This document shows, one piece after another, positions 7,969 to 16,842 of a stretch of DNA of 64,000 bases (positions are counted from its first letter, which is position 1; each line of letters starts with the position of its first letter). A program made the position numbers and the translations under genes. The stretch is from the NCBI RefSeq assembly GCF_021391495.1, contig NZ_CP090063.1, positions 6,820,001 to 6,884,000 on the forward strand. Direction: 5' to 3'. The notes beneath the pieces were generated by a model. It was not told the DNA's origin and did not search any database. It saw only the letters and a program-made list of their open reading frames with translations. The DNA comes from Amycolatopsis acidiphila. GTDB taxonomy: Bacteria; Actinomycetota; Actinomycetes; Mycobacteriales; Pseudonocardiaceae.

Positions 7969-8985
7969 TCAGCCAACGCGAATCCTCGGGTCCATGATGC
8001 CGTACAGCAGGTCGGCGATGAGGTTGGCGAGCACCACCATGACGGCGACGACGACGAGCCAGCCCATCAGCACGCTGGGGTCGTTGTGGTTGACGGCGTC
8101 GACGAGCAGGGTGCCCATCCCGTGCCAGTTGAACACGGTCTCGGTGATGATCGCGCCGGTGAGGACCTGGCCGAAGTTCACCGAGAACAGAGTGGCGACC
8201 GGGATCAACGCGTTGCGGAACGCGTGCCGGAAGATGACGCGGGAGCCGGAGATGCCCTTGGCCCGCGCCGTGCGCACGTAGTCCTGGTTCAGCGTCTCCA
8301 GCATCGAAGCGCGCTGGAACCGGCTGTACGCGGCGAAGCTGATCGCCATGATGGACAGCGTGGGCAGCAGGTAGGCACCCGAGTACCTCGCGAGGAAGTC
8401 ACCGAACCCCGTGGAGGTCAGGTTCTCCGGGCTCGTCGTTCTGAGCCACGGGTTGCCGAGCCAGTCGCTCAGCCCGATGTCGCGGATCCAGACGTTGAGC
8501 TGGATCGCGTAGGTCTTCAGCACCACCGCGACGCAGAAGATCGGCATGGAGAAGAGGAAGAACGCCAGCGTGGTGGCGACGTAGTCGACGATCGAGTACT
8601 GCTTGACCGCGGCCAGCACGCCGACCGCGATGCCGATGATCAGCGCGAGGACCTCGGCACCGACGACCAGCTTGATCGTGACGTCGAAGGCGCTCATCAC
8701 CTTCGGGAACACCGGTTGCATGGCGTTGCCCTGTGCGACCGAGACGCCCCAGTCACCGGTCAGGAAGTGGCCCAGCCAGTGGAAGTAGCGCGGGATCAGC
8801 GGCATGTCGAGGCCGAGCTGCCGGGCGGTCTCGGCGATCGCCTCGGGGTTGACGTTCGGCCGGCCCCTGAGCTCGGCGAGCGGATCCCCGGTCGCGGCGA
8901 CCATGACGAACACCAGGAAGGTCCCGACGAACAGGACGGGGATCGAAATCGCCAGCCGGCGAAGAATGTAGATAACCAGGTTCAA
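7969..8985 (-). CDS. Peptide ABC transporter permease (DppB type)
   Basis: A 338-residue permease with a first helix at about residues 9-31 and the remaining helices after residue 95. The EAA-loop motif DYVRTARAKGISGSRVIFRH is typical of DppB/OppB. The long periplasmic loop between the first helices (GDPLAELRGRP...LTGDWGVSVAQG) is also characteristic. It is translated just before the DppC-type gene. A strong stem-loop of 9083-9128 separates it from the upstream binding-protein gene. Confidence 0.93.
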   Translation of the reverse strand: MNLVIYILRRLAISIPVLFVGTFLVFVMVAATGDPLAELRGRPNVNPEAIAETARQLGLDMPLIPRYFHWLGHFLTGDWGVSVAQGNAMQPVFPKVMSAFDVTIKLVVGAEVLALIIGIAVGVLAAVKQYSIVDYVATTLAFFLFSMPIFCVAVVLKTYAIQLNVWIRDIGLSDWLGNPWLRTTSPENLTSTGFGDFLARYSGAYLLPTLSIMAISFAAYSRFQRASMLETLNQDYVRTARAKGISGSRVIFRHAFRNALIPVATLFSVNFGQVLTGAIITETVFNWHGMGTLLVDAVNHNDPSVLMGWLVVVAVMVVLANLIADLLYGIMDPRIRVG

Positions 8986-9082
8986 CGAGAATGCTCCTCA
9001 TCCGGGCCTGGCCGGAAGTATGCAGCCGCGCCCGGTGTCCACCGTACTGGGGGTCGCCCAATGGTCGGGAGCTACTTCCGGA

Positions 9083-9128
9083 GGAAATCCGGGGGCCGGG
9101 GTTCGTGGCCCCGAGCCCCCGGATTTCC
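9083..9128 (-). promoter_or_regulatory. Long intercistronic stem-loop between binding protein and permease genes
   Basis: GGAAATCC-GGGGGC (9083-9096) pairs exactly with GCCCCC-GGATTTCC (9115-9128), extended by CGGGG/CCCCG around a 7-nt loop. There is no U-run after it on the minus strand. A hairpin here would be expected to stabilise the upstream mRNA or limit read-through, so that more lipoprotein than permease is made. Confidence 0.6.
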
Positions 9129-9155
9129 GCCAGGGTGATCAGTCAGTTCCGCAGG

Positions 9156-10949
9156 TCACTGCTTCTGCGCCCACTCACCGACGTTCCACAGCGCACCGTT
9201 GTACGACTGCATGTAGACCTTGTCGATGCCCTGGAAGGCCCACATCGACGGGGTCGCGAACAGCGGCAGCGAGGCGTAGTCGTTGGCGATCAACGAGTCG
9301 GCCTCCTTGTAGTGCTGGTTCGCCGTCGCCTCGTCCGTGGCGGCGACCGCCGCATTGAACGCGGCGTCGACCTTCGGGTCGCTGTACGCCTGGTAGTTCT
9401 GCGCACCGCCGGTCGTGTAGATCGGCTGCGACTGCGACTTGAACGGTGCCTGCGACCAGCCGAACAGGGCGATGTCCCAGTTCCCGGTGCTGACCCGGCC
9501 ACCACTGAGGAACGTGGGGTCGTTGTCGTTCTTGATCTCGATGCCCGCGGCCTTGGCCTGGGACTGGATGATCTCGACCGTCTGGTCACGACGGGCGTTG
9601 TTGTTGTGCGAGATCGTCACCGAGAAGCGCTGGCCGTTCTTCTGGTAGATGCCGTCCTGGCCCAGGGTCCAGCCGTCGGCCTCCAGCGTCTTCTTCGCCT
9701 CCGCGGCACCGGTGCCGGCCGTCTTGCCGTAGCCGGCGTCCTGGTAGCTGGACTCACCCGGCGTCCAGATCAGGCTGTTGTCCGGGGTGACGTCGGCCTG
9801 AACCTCCTTGAGGAGCTTGTCGGTGATCTCGGTGCGGTTCACCGCCTCGAAGAGCGCCTTGCGTGCGGCCTCGTCCTTGAGCACCGGGTTCTTGTAGTTC
9901 ATGTCCAGGTGCTCGTAGGTCAGCTGCGGTGCCGAGCCGTAGGTCACGCCCTGCGCGGAGAGGCCCTTGAGGGTGTCGGCCGCGGTGGCGTCCGGCTGCG
10001 TCGAGGCGACGACCTGGATCTCACCGTTCTGCAACGCCGTGGCCATGGCCTTCGTGTCGGAGAACTTCTTCACGACGACCTGGTCCGGACCGCCCTTGGC
10101 GCCGATCCAGTTCGGGTTCTTCTTCAGCGTGACCGCGTCCTGGTTCTGGTCGTAGGCGGTGATCATGTACGGGCCCGAGGCCGGCATGATCGAGGCGTCG
10201 AAGCCCTTCCAGCTGTTGGTCCAGAAGTCACCGGCCTTCTTCAGCTGAGCCGGGTCACTGGTCGGGGTCAGCTTCGTGATGTCCGGAATGCCGGTCTTCT
10301 GCTCGAGGATGTGCGCCGGCAACAGGGAGGGGCTGTCGAACAGGCCCTTGTAGTCGACATACGGCTGCGAGTACGTGGTGACGAAGGTCTGGTCGTCGAC
10401 GCACTTCGCGTCGTTGATCAGCTCGTAGCCCGTGGTCGAGACGGCGTTGAAGTCCTTGACCTTACCGCTCTCCGCCAGCCACGCGAGGTAGTAGTCCTTG
10501 CAGTTCCACGGTGCGCCGTCGGACCACTTGACACCCGGCTTGATCTTGTAGGTGACCGTGTACGGGCTGGTGGAGGTCACGTCCCAGGAGTCGAGCACGT
10601 CATTGTTGAGCAGCACCTTGTTGTTGCCGTCGAGCACGTTCGACCCGGCGAGAACACTGGTGATGATGTAGTTGTTGTACGACGTGTTGGTGTCCGGCGT
10701 CTGGTTGTTGTACGCCGAATAGCCGTCGTCGATGCCCACCGTCACCGGTCCGGGCCAGCTCGGGGCGTCGCCCAGCTTGTAGGTGCCGGCATTGACGTTT
10801 TCCGCCTTACCGACCGCCATGCTCTTGATGTCAGAGCTCGAACCGTTCTGATCCGTGCTCCCGCTATCGCTGCCGCCACCGCAGGCGCTCAGCACGAGCG
10901 CGGCAGCCGCGGCCACGGTAACGGCCGAAGCTGCTTTCCATCTCCTCAT
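9156..10949 (-). CDS. Peptide-binding lipoprotein of the ABC transporter (SBP family 5)
   Basis: Extracytoplasmic solute-binding lipoprotein of 597 residues. The signal peptide ends in the lipobox LSAC (Cys near 23), followed by a Gly/Ser linker. The mature part has the family-5 pattern (VTYKIKPGVKWSDGAPWNCKD; SGPYMITAYDQNQDAVTLKKN; ALFEAVNRTEI). It carries peptides or related compounds to the two permeases encoded downstream. The ATG at 10949 has AGGAGGG about nine bases upstream. It is homologous in fold to its other neighbour lpqW. Confidence 0.93.
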   Translation of the reverse strand: MRRWKAASAVTVAAAAALVLSACGGGSDSGSTDQNGSSSDIKSMAVGKAENVNAGTYKLGDAPSWPGPVTVGIDDGYSAYNNQTPDTNTSYNNYIITSVLAGSNVLDGNNKVLLNNDVLDSWDVTSTSPYTVTYKIKPGVKWSDGAPWNCKDYYLAWLAESGKVKDFNAVSTTGYELINDAKCVDDQTFVTTYSQPYVDYKGLFDSPSLLPAHILEQKTGIPDITKLTPTSDPAQLKKAGDFWTNSWKGFDASIMPASGPYMITAYDQNQDAVTLKKNPNWIGAKGGPDQVVVKKFSDTKAMATALQNGEIQVVASTQPDATAADTLKGLSAQGVTYGSAPQLTYEHLDMNYKNPVLKDEAARKALFEAVNRTEITDKLLKEVQADVTPDNSLIWTPGESSYQDAGYGKTAGTGAAEAKKTLEADGWTLGQDGIYQKNGQRFSVTISHNNNARRDQTVEIIQSQAKAAGIEIKNDNDPTFLSGGRVSTGNWDIALFGWSQAPFKSQSQPIYTTGGAQNYQAYSDPKVDAAFNAAVAATDEATANQHYKEADSLIANDYASLPLFATPSMWAFQGIDKVYMQSYNGALWNVGEWAQKQ

Positions 10950-11140
10950 TTATGTGTGCCCTCCTAGCACTGGGCTAACGCCCACACCGCTCCTGCGCGT
11001 TGGCGGGAGCTTATGTCACACCGAATGCACGCGTCGGCGCACTGCCGGAGAACGCTAGAAACTTGTGCACAAGGAGTCACCACCCCGGGAACGATTGTGA
11101 CCAAAGGGTGACTTCCAGCTAACGTGAGGACATACGTTGG

Positions 11141-12865
11141 TTACTTGCCGCCACGTGTCCAGTTCACGGCTGACCCGAACGGCCCAACCATCGCCGGCCC
11201 CGGCGTCACGCCCGAAATGCCCGTGCCCAGCGCCATGGTGTCCGCCAGCTGAAACAGCGGGATCACGGTGTGCTGCGCCCACAGCTTCGGCTCGAGCTCG
11301 GCGAGCGCGTCCGCGAGGGGCTTCTTGCCGCTGAGCGCGTCGCCGATGGTGGGCTGCAGGTCGGCGTCGCAGATCGCGGCCGGGTTGGCGGGGACGACGG
11401 GCGCGGTCGAGGTGGCGCCGGTCTGCCCGGGACGGCAGCCGAACGTCGAGGCGAGCACGGTGGCCGGGTCGCCCGCGACGGGCATCGGCGCCACGGCGAT
11501 GTCCACCCCGACGCTGCCCGAGCCGTCCGGGACGGTCTGCCCGGCCTTGCTCACCGGCATGGCGAGCAGGTTCGAGAACAGGTCCCGCGGCTCCGGGTTG
11601 ATGGTGGTGACCTGGACCCCGGCCGCGGTGAGCTGGCGCGCGAGCTCCTTCGCGATGTCCGCGTACGGCTCCAGCTGCCCCGGCGAGGCGATGACCAGCG
11701 ACAGCGGCTTGCCGTCCTTGCGCCAGGTGCCGGCTTCCCTGGTGTAACCGGCGCTCTGCAACAACGAGTCGGCGGTCGCCGGATCGGGTGCTGACACGTT
11801 CGCGGGAATCGTCGGGGCGTACCCCTGGACGGAGGGCGCGAGCACGGCGGCGTCCGCCCGCAGCCCGGCCGACGGGCCGCCGGCGGCGCCCTCGTCGATG
11901 AGCTTGTTGCGGTCGACGAGCGCGGCGACCGCAGCGCGGACGTTGTCGTTGACCAGCGCGCCGTTCGCCGGGCGGAGCAGCACGTCGGCCACCCGCGGGC
12001 TCGGCACGGTGTGCAGCTGCACGCTGCTGCCGATGCCCTGCAGCAGCTGCAGGCCGGTGGCGTCGGTCCGCGACATCACGAACTGCTCGTTCCCGCTGCG
12101 CAACGCGCCCGCGAGCCCGGCTTCGTCGGAGCGGCGCAGCACGATCTGGTCCACCGCGGCCGGCTTGTCCCAGTAACGCTCGTTGCGCTCGAGGATGATC
12201 TCCCCCCGTGCCGTGTCGAGCTGCTTGATGGAGAACGGCCCGCCGTAGGCCGGGAAACTGCCCTGCAATGCCCCCTGCCAGCCTCCTGGAGCGTCTTTCA
12301 GCAGGTGCTGGGGCAGGAGGTCGGAGAACAGGGTGCGCCAGCCTGGATAGGGCTGGGAGAAGGTGACCTGGACGCCCTTGCCGCCCTCGCTCGGCTGGAT
12401 GTTGGAGATGAGCCGGTAACCGGCGGGCTCGACGACGCCGGGCTGGTTGCGCATGGCGTCGGCGAGGTAGACGAAGTCCTCAACCGCGATCGGGGCGCCG
12501 TCGGACCACGAGGCGTCCTGGCGGATCTCGTAGGTCACCGTGAAGGGCTCTTGCGAGGTCACCGTCGCCGACCGCATGAGCGTGGTGTCGAGCTCGTACT
12601 GCCCGTCGTCGGCCTGGCGGAACACCGAGGGCAGCAGCAGCTGCGAGAGCGCGGTGGTGATCGTCGACTGGTCGGCGAGGTTGTGCGGGTTGTACCCGCC
12701 CACGATGTCGTCCACGCCGACCACGATCTGTGAGGGGCCGGGTACCGCGGAAGGGGTGGTCTGTGCGGCCGGCGAGGTGACCAGCGGCGGCGGCGGGTTC
12801 GCCGTGCACGCGGCCAGCGCGGCAACGAGCACCAGGATCAGTGCCGCCGCTCTGCTTGTCCGCAC
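11141..12865 (-). CDS. lpqW: LpqW-like lipoprotein (SBP family 5 fold)
   Basis: In mycobacteria LpqW (Rv1166) is a lipoprotein that steers the balance between phosphatidylinositol mannosides and lipoarabinomannan. This 574-residue protein has a signal peptide with lipobox LAAC near residue 19, a Pro/Ser/Thr linker and a solute-binding domain (YEIRQDASWSDGAPIAVED; GGPFSIKQLDTARGEIILER). It lies next to typA as in M. tuberculosis. The GTG at 12865 is preceded by GGGGAGG and fits the signal peptide; a GTG nine codons earlier lacks this. It could instead be an ordinary peptide-binding protein, but no permease genes are attached to it. Confidence 0.85.
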   Translation of the reverse strand: MRTSRAAALILVLVAALAACTANPPPPLVTSPAAQTTPSAVPGPSQIVVGVDDIVGGYNPHNLADQSTITTALSQLLLPSVFRQADDGQYELDTTLMRSATVTSQEPFTVTYEIRQDASWSDGAPIAVEDFVYLADAMRNQPGVVEPAGYRLISNIQPSEGGKGVQVTFSQPYPGWRTLFSDLLPQHLLKDAPGGWQGALQGSFPAYGGPFSIKQLDTARGEIILERNERYWDKPAAVDQIVLRRSDEAGLAGALRSGNEQFVMSRTDATGLQLLQGIGSSVQLHTVPSPRVADVLLRPANGALVNDNVRAAVAALVDRNKLIDEGAAGGPSAGLRADAAVLAPSVQGYAPTIPANVSAPDPATADSLLQSAGYTREAGTWRKDGKPLSLVIASPGQLEPYADIAKELARQLTAAGVQVTTINPEPRDLFSNLLAMPVSKAGQTVPDGSGSVGVDIAVAPMPVAGDPATVLASTFGCRPGQTGATSTAPVVPANPAAICDADLQPTIGDALSGKKPLADALAELEPKLWAQHTVIPLFQLADTMALGTGISGVTPGPAMVGPFGSAVNWTRGGK

Positions 12866-13019
12866 GCTGCCTCCCCAGGCGCTGAAGCCCACGATGGTGC
12901 CATAAGGCCTTACCCCGCGGTACCGGGTTTCCGGAAACCCGCGGGCCGTCCGGCACCGTATCGGGTACCGCCATCAGGTGGACGTTCGCCACCCGTCCGG
13001 AGTTCCTCCCCGGGCGCCA

Positions 13020-13056
13020 GAAAAGCCGGCCTCCCGGGACGGGAGACCGGCTTTTC
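13020..13056 (-). terminator. Terminator of typA
   Basis: GAAAAGCCGG pairs with CCGGCTTTTC around an inner CTCCCG/GGGAG stem with one mismatched pair. It begins seven bases past the typA stop on the minus strand. The A/T ends of the stem could work in both directions. Confidence 0.75.
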
Positions 13057-13062
13057 CTTGCG

Positions 13063-14958
13063 TCACTTGAGGTTCTTGGCCCGCGAGCGCTCCTTGGCAC
13101 GCTGGCTGATGTCGAGCGTCACCTTGCGGATCCGGACGACCTCCGGCGCGACCTCGACGCACTCGTCGACGGCGCAGAACTCCAGCGCCTCCTCCAGGCC
13201 CATCTTGCGCGGGCGGGCCAGCGTCTCCATCACGTCGGCGGAGGACTGACGCATGTTGGTCAGCTTCTTCTCCTTGGTGATGTTGATGTCGAGGTCCTCG
13301 GCCCGCGGGTTCTCGCCGACGACCATGCCCTCGTACACGTCCGCGCCCGGCTCGACGAAGAACGTGCCACGGTCGGCGAGCTGGATCATCGCGTACGCGG
13401 TGACCGGGCCGGTGCGGTCCGCGACCAGCGAACCGCTGTGCCGGGTGCGGATCTCGCCCGCCCACGGGAAGTAGCCCTCGAACACGTGGTTGGCGATGCC
13501 CGTGCCGCGGGTCTCGGTGAGGAAGTCGGTGCGGAACCCGATCAGGCCCCGCGCGGGCAGCACGTACTCCAGCCGGATCCGGCCGGTGCCGTTGCCGCCC
13601 ATGTGCTCCATCCTGCCCTTGCGCGCAGCCATCAGCTGCGTGATCGAGCCCAGGTGCTCCTCGGGCGAGTCGATCGTCAGCCGCTCGAACGGCTCGTGCA
13701 GCTTGCCGTCGATGGTGCGGGTGACCACCTGCGGCTTGCCGACCGTCAGCTCGAAGCCCTCACGGCGCATCTGCTCGACGAGGATGGCCAGCGCCAGCTC
13801 GCCACGGCCCTGCACCTCCCAGGTGTCCGGCCGCTCGGTGGGCAGCACCTTGATGCTCACGTTGCCGACCAGCTCCTGGTCCAGCCGGGCCTTGACCAGG
13901 CGCGCGGTGACCTTGTCGCCGCCGTTGCGGCCCGCCAGCGGCGAGGTGTTCACGCCGATGGTCATCGAGATCGCGGGCTCGTCGACCGTGATGCGCGGCA
14001 GCGCCTCGGGGTTCTCCACGTCGGCGAGGGTGTCGCCGATGGTGATCTCCGGGATGCCGGCGATGGCGACGAGTTCGCCGGCCGAGGCCTCCTGCGCGGG
14101 CACGCGCTCGAGCGCCTCGGTGACGAGCAGCTCCGAGATGCGCACGTTCTGCGTCGAGCCGTCCGCGCGCAGCCACGCGACGGTCTGGCCCTTGCGCAGC
14201 TTGCCCGAGTGGATGCGGATGAGCGCGATCCGGCCGAGGAAGTTGGACGCGTCGAGGTTGGTCACCAGTGCGCGCAGCGGGCCGTCGACGTCGGCGGCGG
14301 GCGGCGGCACGTGCCGCAGCAGGGTCTCGAACAGCGGGTCGAGGTTCTCGCTGGCCGGCTGCGCACCGTCGGCGGGACGCTCGGTGCTCGCGCGGCCGGC
14401 GCGGGCCGAGGCGTAGACGACCGGCAGGTCGAGCACCGCGTCGAGGTCGGCGTCCTCGATGTCGCCCGCGAGGTCGAGCAGCAGGTCGTGGGTCTCCTCG
14501 ACGACCTCGGCGATCCGGGCGTCGGGGCGGTCCACCTTGTTGACCACGAGCACGACCGGCAGGCCGGCCTCGAGCGTCTTGCGCAGCACGAAGCGGGTCT
14601 GCGGCAGCGGGCCCTCGCTGGCGTCGACCAGGAGCACGACGCCGTCGACCATCGCCAGGCCCCGCTCGACCTCGCCACCGAAGTCGGCGTGGCCGGGGGT
14701 GTCGATCACGTTGATCGTGACCGGGCCGTCCGGGGTCTGCCGGTGGATGGCCGTGTTCTTGGCGAGGATGGTGATGCCTTTTTCGCGCTCGAGCTCACCG
14801 GAGTCCATCACCCGGTCCACCAGCTCCGCGCGTTCGGTGAACGCCCCCGACTGACGGAGCATGGCGTCGACCAGGGTTGTCTTGCCGTGGTCGACGTGTG
14901 CCACGATGGCGACGTTGCGCAGGTCCGTGCGGACCTTCTCGGCAGTTGCTGCGGGCAC
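13063..14958 (-). CDS. typA: Ribosome-associated GTPase TypA/BipA
   Basis: TypA is a translational GTPase related to EF-G that binds ribosomes under stress and aids ribosome assembly. G1 is AHVDHGKTT near the N-terminus, followed by [28 protein letters not shown] and NKVDRPDAR. The EF-G-like C-terminal domains end with the TypA-specific lysine-rich tail. From the GTG at 14958 it has 631 residues, close to the family length; it has AGGAG upstream. A start 20 codons earlier would add unconserved sequence. It is followed by lpqW, as in mycobacteria. Confidence 0.94.
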   Translation of the reverse strand: MPAATAEKVRTDLRNVAIVAHVDHGKTTLVDAMLRQSGAFTERAELVDRVMDSGELEREKGITILAKNTAIHRQTPDGPVTINVIDTPGHADFGGEVERGLAMVDGVVLLVDASEGPLPQTRFVLRKTLEAGLPVVLVVNKVDRPDARIAEVVEETHDLLLDLAGDIEDADLDAVLDLPVVYASARAGRASTERPADGAQPASENLDPLFETLLRHVPPPAADVDGPLRALVTNLDASNFLGRIALIRIHSGKLRKGQTVAWLRADGSTQNVRISELLVTEALERVPAQEASAGELVAIAGIPEITIGDTLADVENPEALPRITVDEPAISMTIGVNTSPLAGRNGGDKVTARLVKARLDQELVGNVSIKVLPTERPDTWEVQGRGELALAILVEQMRREGFELTVGKPQVVTRTIDGKLHEPFERLTIDSPEEHLGSITQLMAARKGRMEHMGGNGTGRIRLEYVLPARGLIGFRTDFLTETRGTGIANHVFEGYFPWAGEIRTRHSGSLVADRTGPVTAYAMIQLADRGTFFVEPGADVYEGMVVGENPRAEDLDINITKEKKLTNMRQSSADVMETLARPRKMGLEEALEFCAVDECVEVAPEVVRIRKVTLDISQRAKERSRAKNLK

Positions 14959-15079
14959 GCGAAGGCTCCTGAGTACTAAGAGGTCTGAGGGAGAACACCC
15001 GAGCCGGCTCTGGCCCACGGGCAGTCTCCCCCAGGATACCCTTTACCTCTTTGTGACCAGCAACACGTCACCTCAGCAC

Positions 15080-15098
15080 TTAGCTTCGCCTAACCTAA
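15080..15098. promoter_or_regulatory. IdeR/DtxR-type iron box
   Basis: The sequence TTAGCTTCGCCTAACCTAA matches the consensus iron box TTAGGTTAGSCTAACCTAA at 17 of 19 positions. It ends four bases before the ATG of the 49-residue Cys-rich gene. A bound iron-loaded repressor would be expected to block its expression. Confidence 0.7.
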
Positions 15099-15102
15099 CC
15101 CC

Positions 15103-15252
15103 ATGGGCAAGGACAGCTCGGACCCCCGGGCAGTGGTGCGAAAGCTCATGAAGGCCGGCAAGGTGAAGAAGAAGTGCTGCCGGTCCAAGAGCCGCTGCAA
15201 GAAGTGCCCGGTGCTCGCACTGAAGAAGGCGAAGGCCAAGGCAGCCGCCTGA
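15103..15252 (+). CDS. Small basic Cys-rich protein (49 aa) behind an iron box
   Basis: The 49-residue product is strongly basic and carries four cysteines in one cluster, KKKCCRSKSRCKKCP, between Lys/Arg-rich arms. There is no signal peptide or membrane segment. The cluster could bind a metal ion or an Fe-S centre, and the basic arms could bind nucleic acid. The ATG at 15103 has no Shine-Dalgarno sequence, so the mRNA may be leaderless or nearly so. It is divergent from typA, with an IdeR/DtxR-like box directly upstream, so iron limitation would be expected to induce it. I do not recognise a named family. Confidence 0.8.
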   Translation: MGKDSSDPRAVVRKLMKAGKVKKKCCRSKSRCKKCPVLALKKAKAKAAA

Positions 15253-15334
15253 GCGTTTCCCGGCGGTCCGCAAGTCGTCGGTCACCTCAGGTCGTGCACG
15301 GATGACGAGTTGCGCCATGGGTTAAAGTCAGTTC

Positions 15335-15379
15335 ATGCGCACCTTCTCCGGACTGTGGTGGCCGCCCTCGGGCGGCTGA
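15335..15379 (+). CDS. Trp leader peptide of trpS
   Basis: A 14-codon ORF (MRTFSGLWWPPSGG) has two adjacent Trp codons at 15356-15361. These are immediately followed by the first arm of a hairpin. It is the sensing element of the attenuator that follows, and its product has no expected function of its own. Confidence 0.85.
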   Translation: MRTFSGLWWPPSGG

Positions 15380-15434
15380 CCGCTGTGCGCTGACACAGAT
15401 ACCAGGGCCGCCCCGCGTGGGCGGCCTTCCTTGT
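15361..15434 (+). promoter_or_regulatory. Tryptophan attenuator upstream of trpS
   Basis: Four segments alternate. Arm 1 GCCGCCC (15361-15367) pairs with arm 2 GGGCGGC (15370-15376), and arm 3 GGCCGCCC (15406-15413) pairs with arm 4 GGGCGGCC (15419-15426), followed by TTCCTTGT. Arms 2 and 3 are also fully complementary over 7 bp. A ribosome stalled at the tandem Trp codons would mask arm 1, let 2 pair with 3, and so prevent the 3-4 terminator. Confidence 0.85.
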
Positions 15435-15482
15435 GTCCCAAGGTCGTTTCCCGCGGGCGGCACGACGACCAGGGAGACACGG

Positions 15483-16445
15483 ATGAGACTGTCGGGCATC
15501 ACCCCGTCGGGTCACACACAGCTCGGGAACCACCTCGGCGCGGTCGCGCGCTGGGCGGCCGACGGGGGCGCCGAGGACCTGTATTTCATCGCCGACCTGC
15601 ACGCGATGACGACCACGCACAATCCGGCCGGGCTACGTGGCCGGACGAGCGAGATGCTCGCGATCCTGATCGCCGCCGGAATCGCGCCGGAACGGGTTTT
15701 CGTCCAGTCCGATCTCGCGCGGGAACTCGGCGCGCTGACCTGGGTGCTGGAATGCACGTGCAGTTACGGCGAGGCCGCGCGGATGATCCAGTTCAAGGAG
15801 AAGGCGGCCGGGCAGTCCGGCGTGCGGCTGAGCCTGCTGACCTATCCCGTGCTGATGGCCGCGGACATCCTGTTGCAGGGTGCGGCGGAGGTGCCGGTCG
15901 GCGAGGACCAGAGCCAGCACGTCGAGCTGGCCAGGGTGCTCGCACGGCGGTTCAACTCGACCTACGGCGAGGTGTTCACCGTGCCGCGCGCGGTGCTGCC
16001 GCTCACCGGGGCGAGGGTGCGCGACCTGGCGGACCCGACGCGGAAGATGTCGAAGTCCAACCGCGACTCCGCGGGGGTGGTGTTCGTGCTCGACGAGCCC
16101 GACCTGATCCGGCGGAAGATCCGCCGCGCGGTGACCGACGCCCACTCCGCCCCCGCGTACGAGCCCGACGAGCGGCCCGGGGTGTCGAACCTGCTGGAGA
16201 TCCTCGGCGCCTGCACCGGGACCACCCCGCAGGAGGCGGCCGCGGCCCACACGTCCTACGGCGCGCTGAAGGAGGCCGTGGCCAACGCGGTGATCGAGAC
16301 GCTCCGGCCGATCCGCGAGCGCACCCTGGCCCTGCTGGCGGACCCGGCGGAGCTGGAGCGGGTGCGCAAGGCAGGCGGCACCCGCGCCGCCGAGCGTGGC
16401 GAGCACCGGCTCAGCTCGGCGCTGCGGCTGATCGGCGCGGGCTGA
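15483..16445 (+). CDS. trpS: Tryptophanyl-tRNA synthetase
   Basis: This class I synthetase charges tRNA-Trp. The HIGH-like motif appears as TPSGHTQLGNHLGA near residues 7-20 and the KMSKS loop as RKMSKSNRDSAG near 182-193. The Trp-binding region LLTYPVLMAADILLQGA is typical. Its 320 residues are near the usual length. The ATG at 15483 has GGGAGA upstream. A Trp leader peptide and attenuator precede it, so expression should rise when charged tRNA-Trp is scarce. I cannot tell from this window whether the genome has a second trpS. Confidence 0.96.
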   Translation: MRLSGITPSGHTQLGNHLGAVARWAADGGAEDLYFIADLHAMTTTHNPAGLRGRTSEMLAILIAAGIAPERVFVQSDLARELGALTWVLECTCSYGEAARMIQFKEKAAGQSGVRLSLLTYPVLMAADILLQGAAEVPVGEDQSQHVELARVLARRFNSTYGEVFTVPRAVLPLTGARVRDLADPTRKMSKSNRDSAGVVFVLDEPDLIRRKIRRAVTDAHSAPAYEPDERPGVSNLLEILGACTGTTPQEAAAAHTSYGALKEAVANAVIETLRPIRERTLALLADPAELERVRKAGGTRAAERGEHRLSSALRLIGAG

Positions 16446-16446
16446 G

Positions 16447-16842
16447 TCAGCGGCCGAGGAGCTCGTGGAGGGCGGGCAGCAGCTCCAGGTCGGCGGGCAG
16501 CCACCGCAGGTCGTCGAGGGCGCGGCCGGTGATCCAGCGAAGATCCTTGTGTTCCAAGGCCTTCGGGCGGGCGGCGGGGTCGGCGAGCGCCGCGGCGTAG
16601 ACCTTCAGCACGAGGTTCGCGCGCAGCGGCACGTCGGCCCCGACGCGGTCGCCGACGGTGACCTCGACGCCCAGCTCCTCCACGCACTCCCGGCGCAGCG
16701 CCTCGGGTTCGGTCTCGCCGGGTTCGACGCGCCCGCCCGGCAGCTCCCACCGCCCGGCCACCTCGGGCGGGTAGGCCCGCTGCTGGGCGAGCAGGGCGTC
16801 GCCCCGCACTATGGCCGCTCCGACGATCACTCGCGCGCTCAC
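16447..16842 (-). CDS. Nudix hydrolase, MutT-like
   Basis: This 131-residue protein carries a complete Nudix box, GGRVEPGETEPEALRRECVEELGVEV, at about residues 36-61, with the catalytic EE pair in REcvEELG. The preceding AGRWELPGG is typical of MutT/NudG-type enzymes that remove damaged nucleotides such as 8-oxo-dGTP. Substrate assignment is inference. Its GTG overlaps the upstream kinase stop by four bases (GTGA), so it is translationally coupled to the two-component system. It is convergent with trpS, with one base between the stops. Confidence 0.92.
   Translation of the reverse strand: MSARVIVGAAIVRGDALLAQQRAYPPEVAGRWELPGGRVEPGETEPEALRRECVEELGVEVTVGDRVGADVPLRANLVLKVYAAALADPAARPKALEHKDLRWITGRALDDLRWLPADLELLPALHELLGR

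Noticed and set aside
12924..12941. Palindrome CGGGTTTCCGGAAACCCG upstream of lpqW
   Set aside because: A perfect stem but with the composition expected in GC-rich DNA and no clear position relative to a promoter; not strong enough for a regulatory call.
13438..14979. Long plus-strand frames opposite typA
   Set aside because: They mirror the typA codons and show no motif or start signal; typA has all GTPase motifs.
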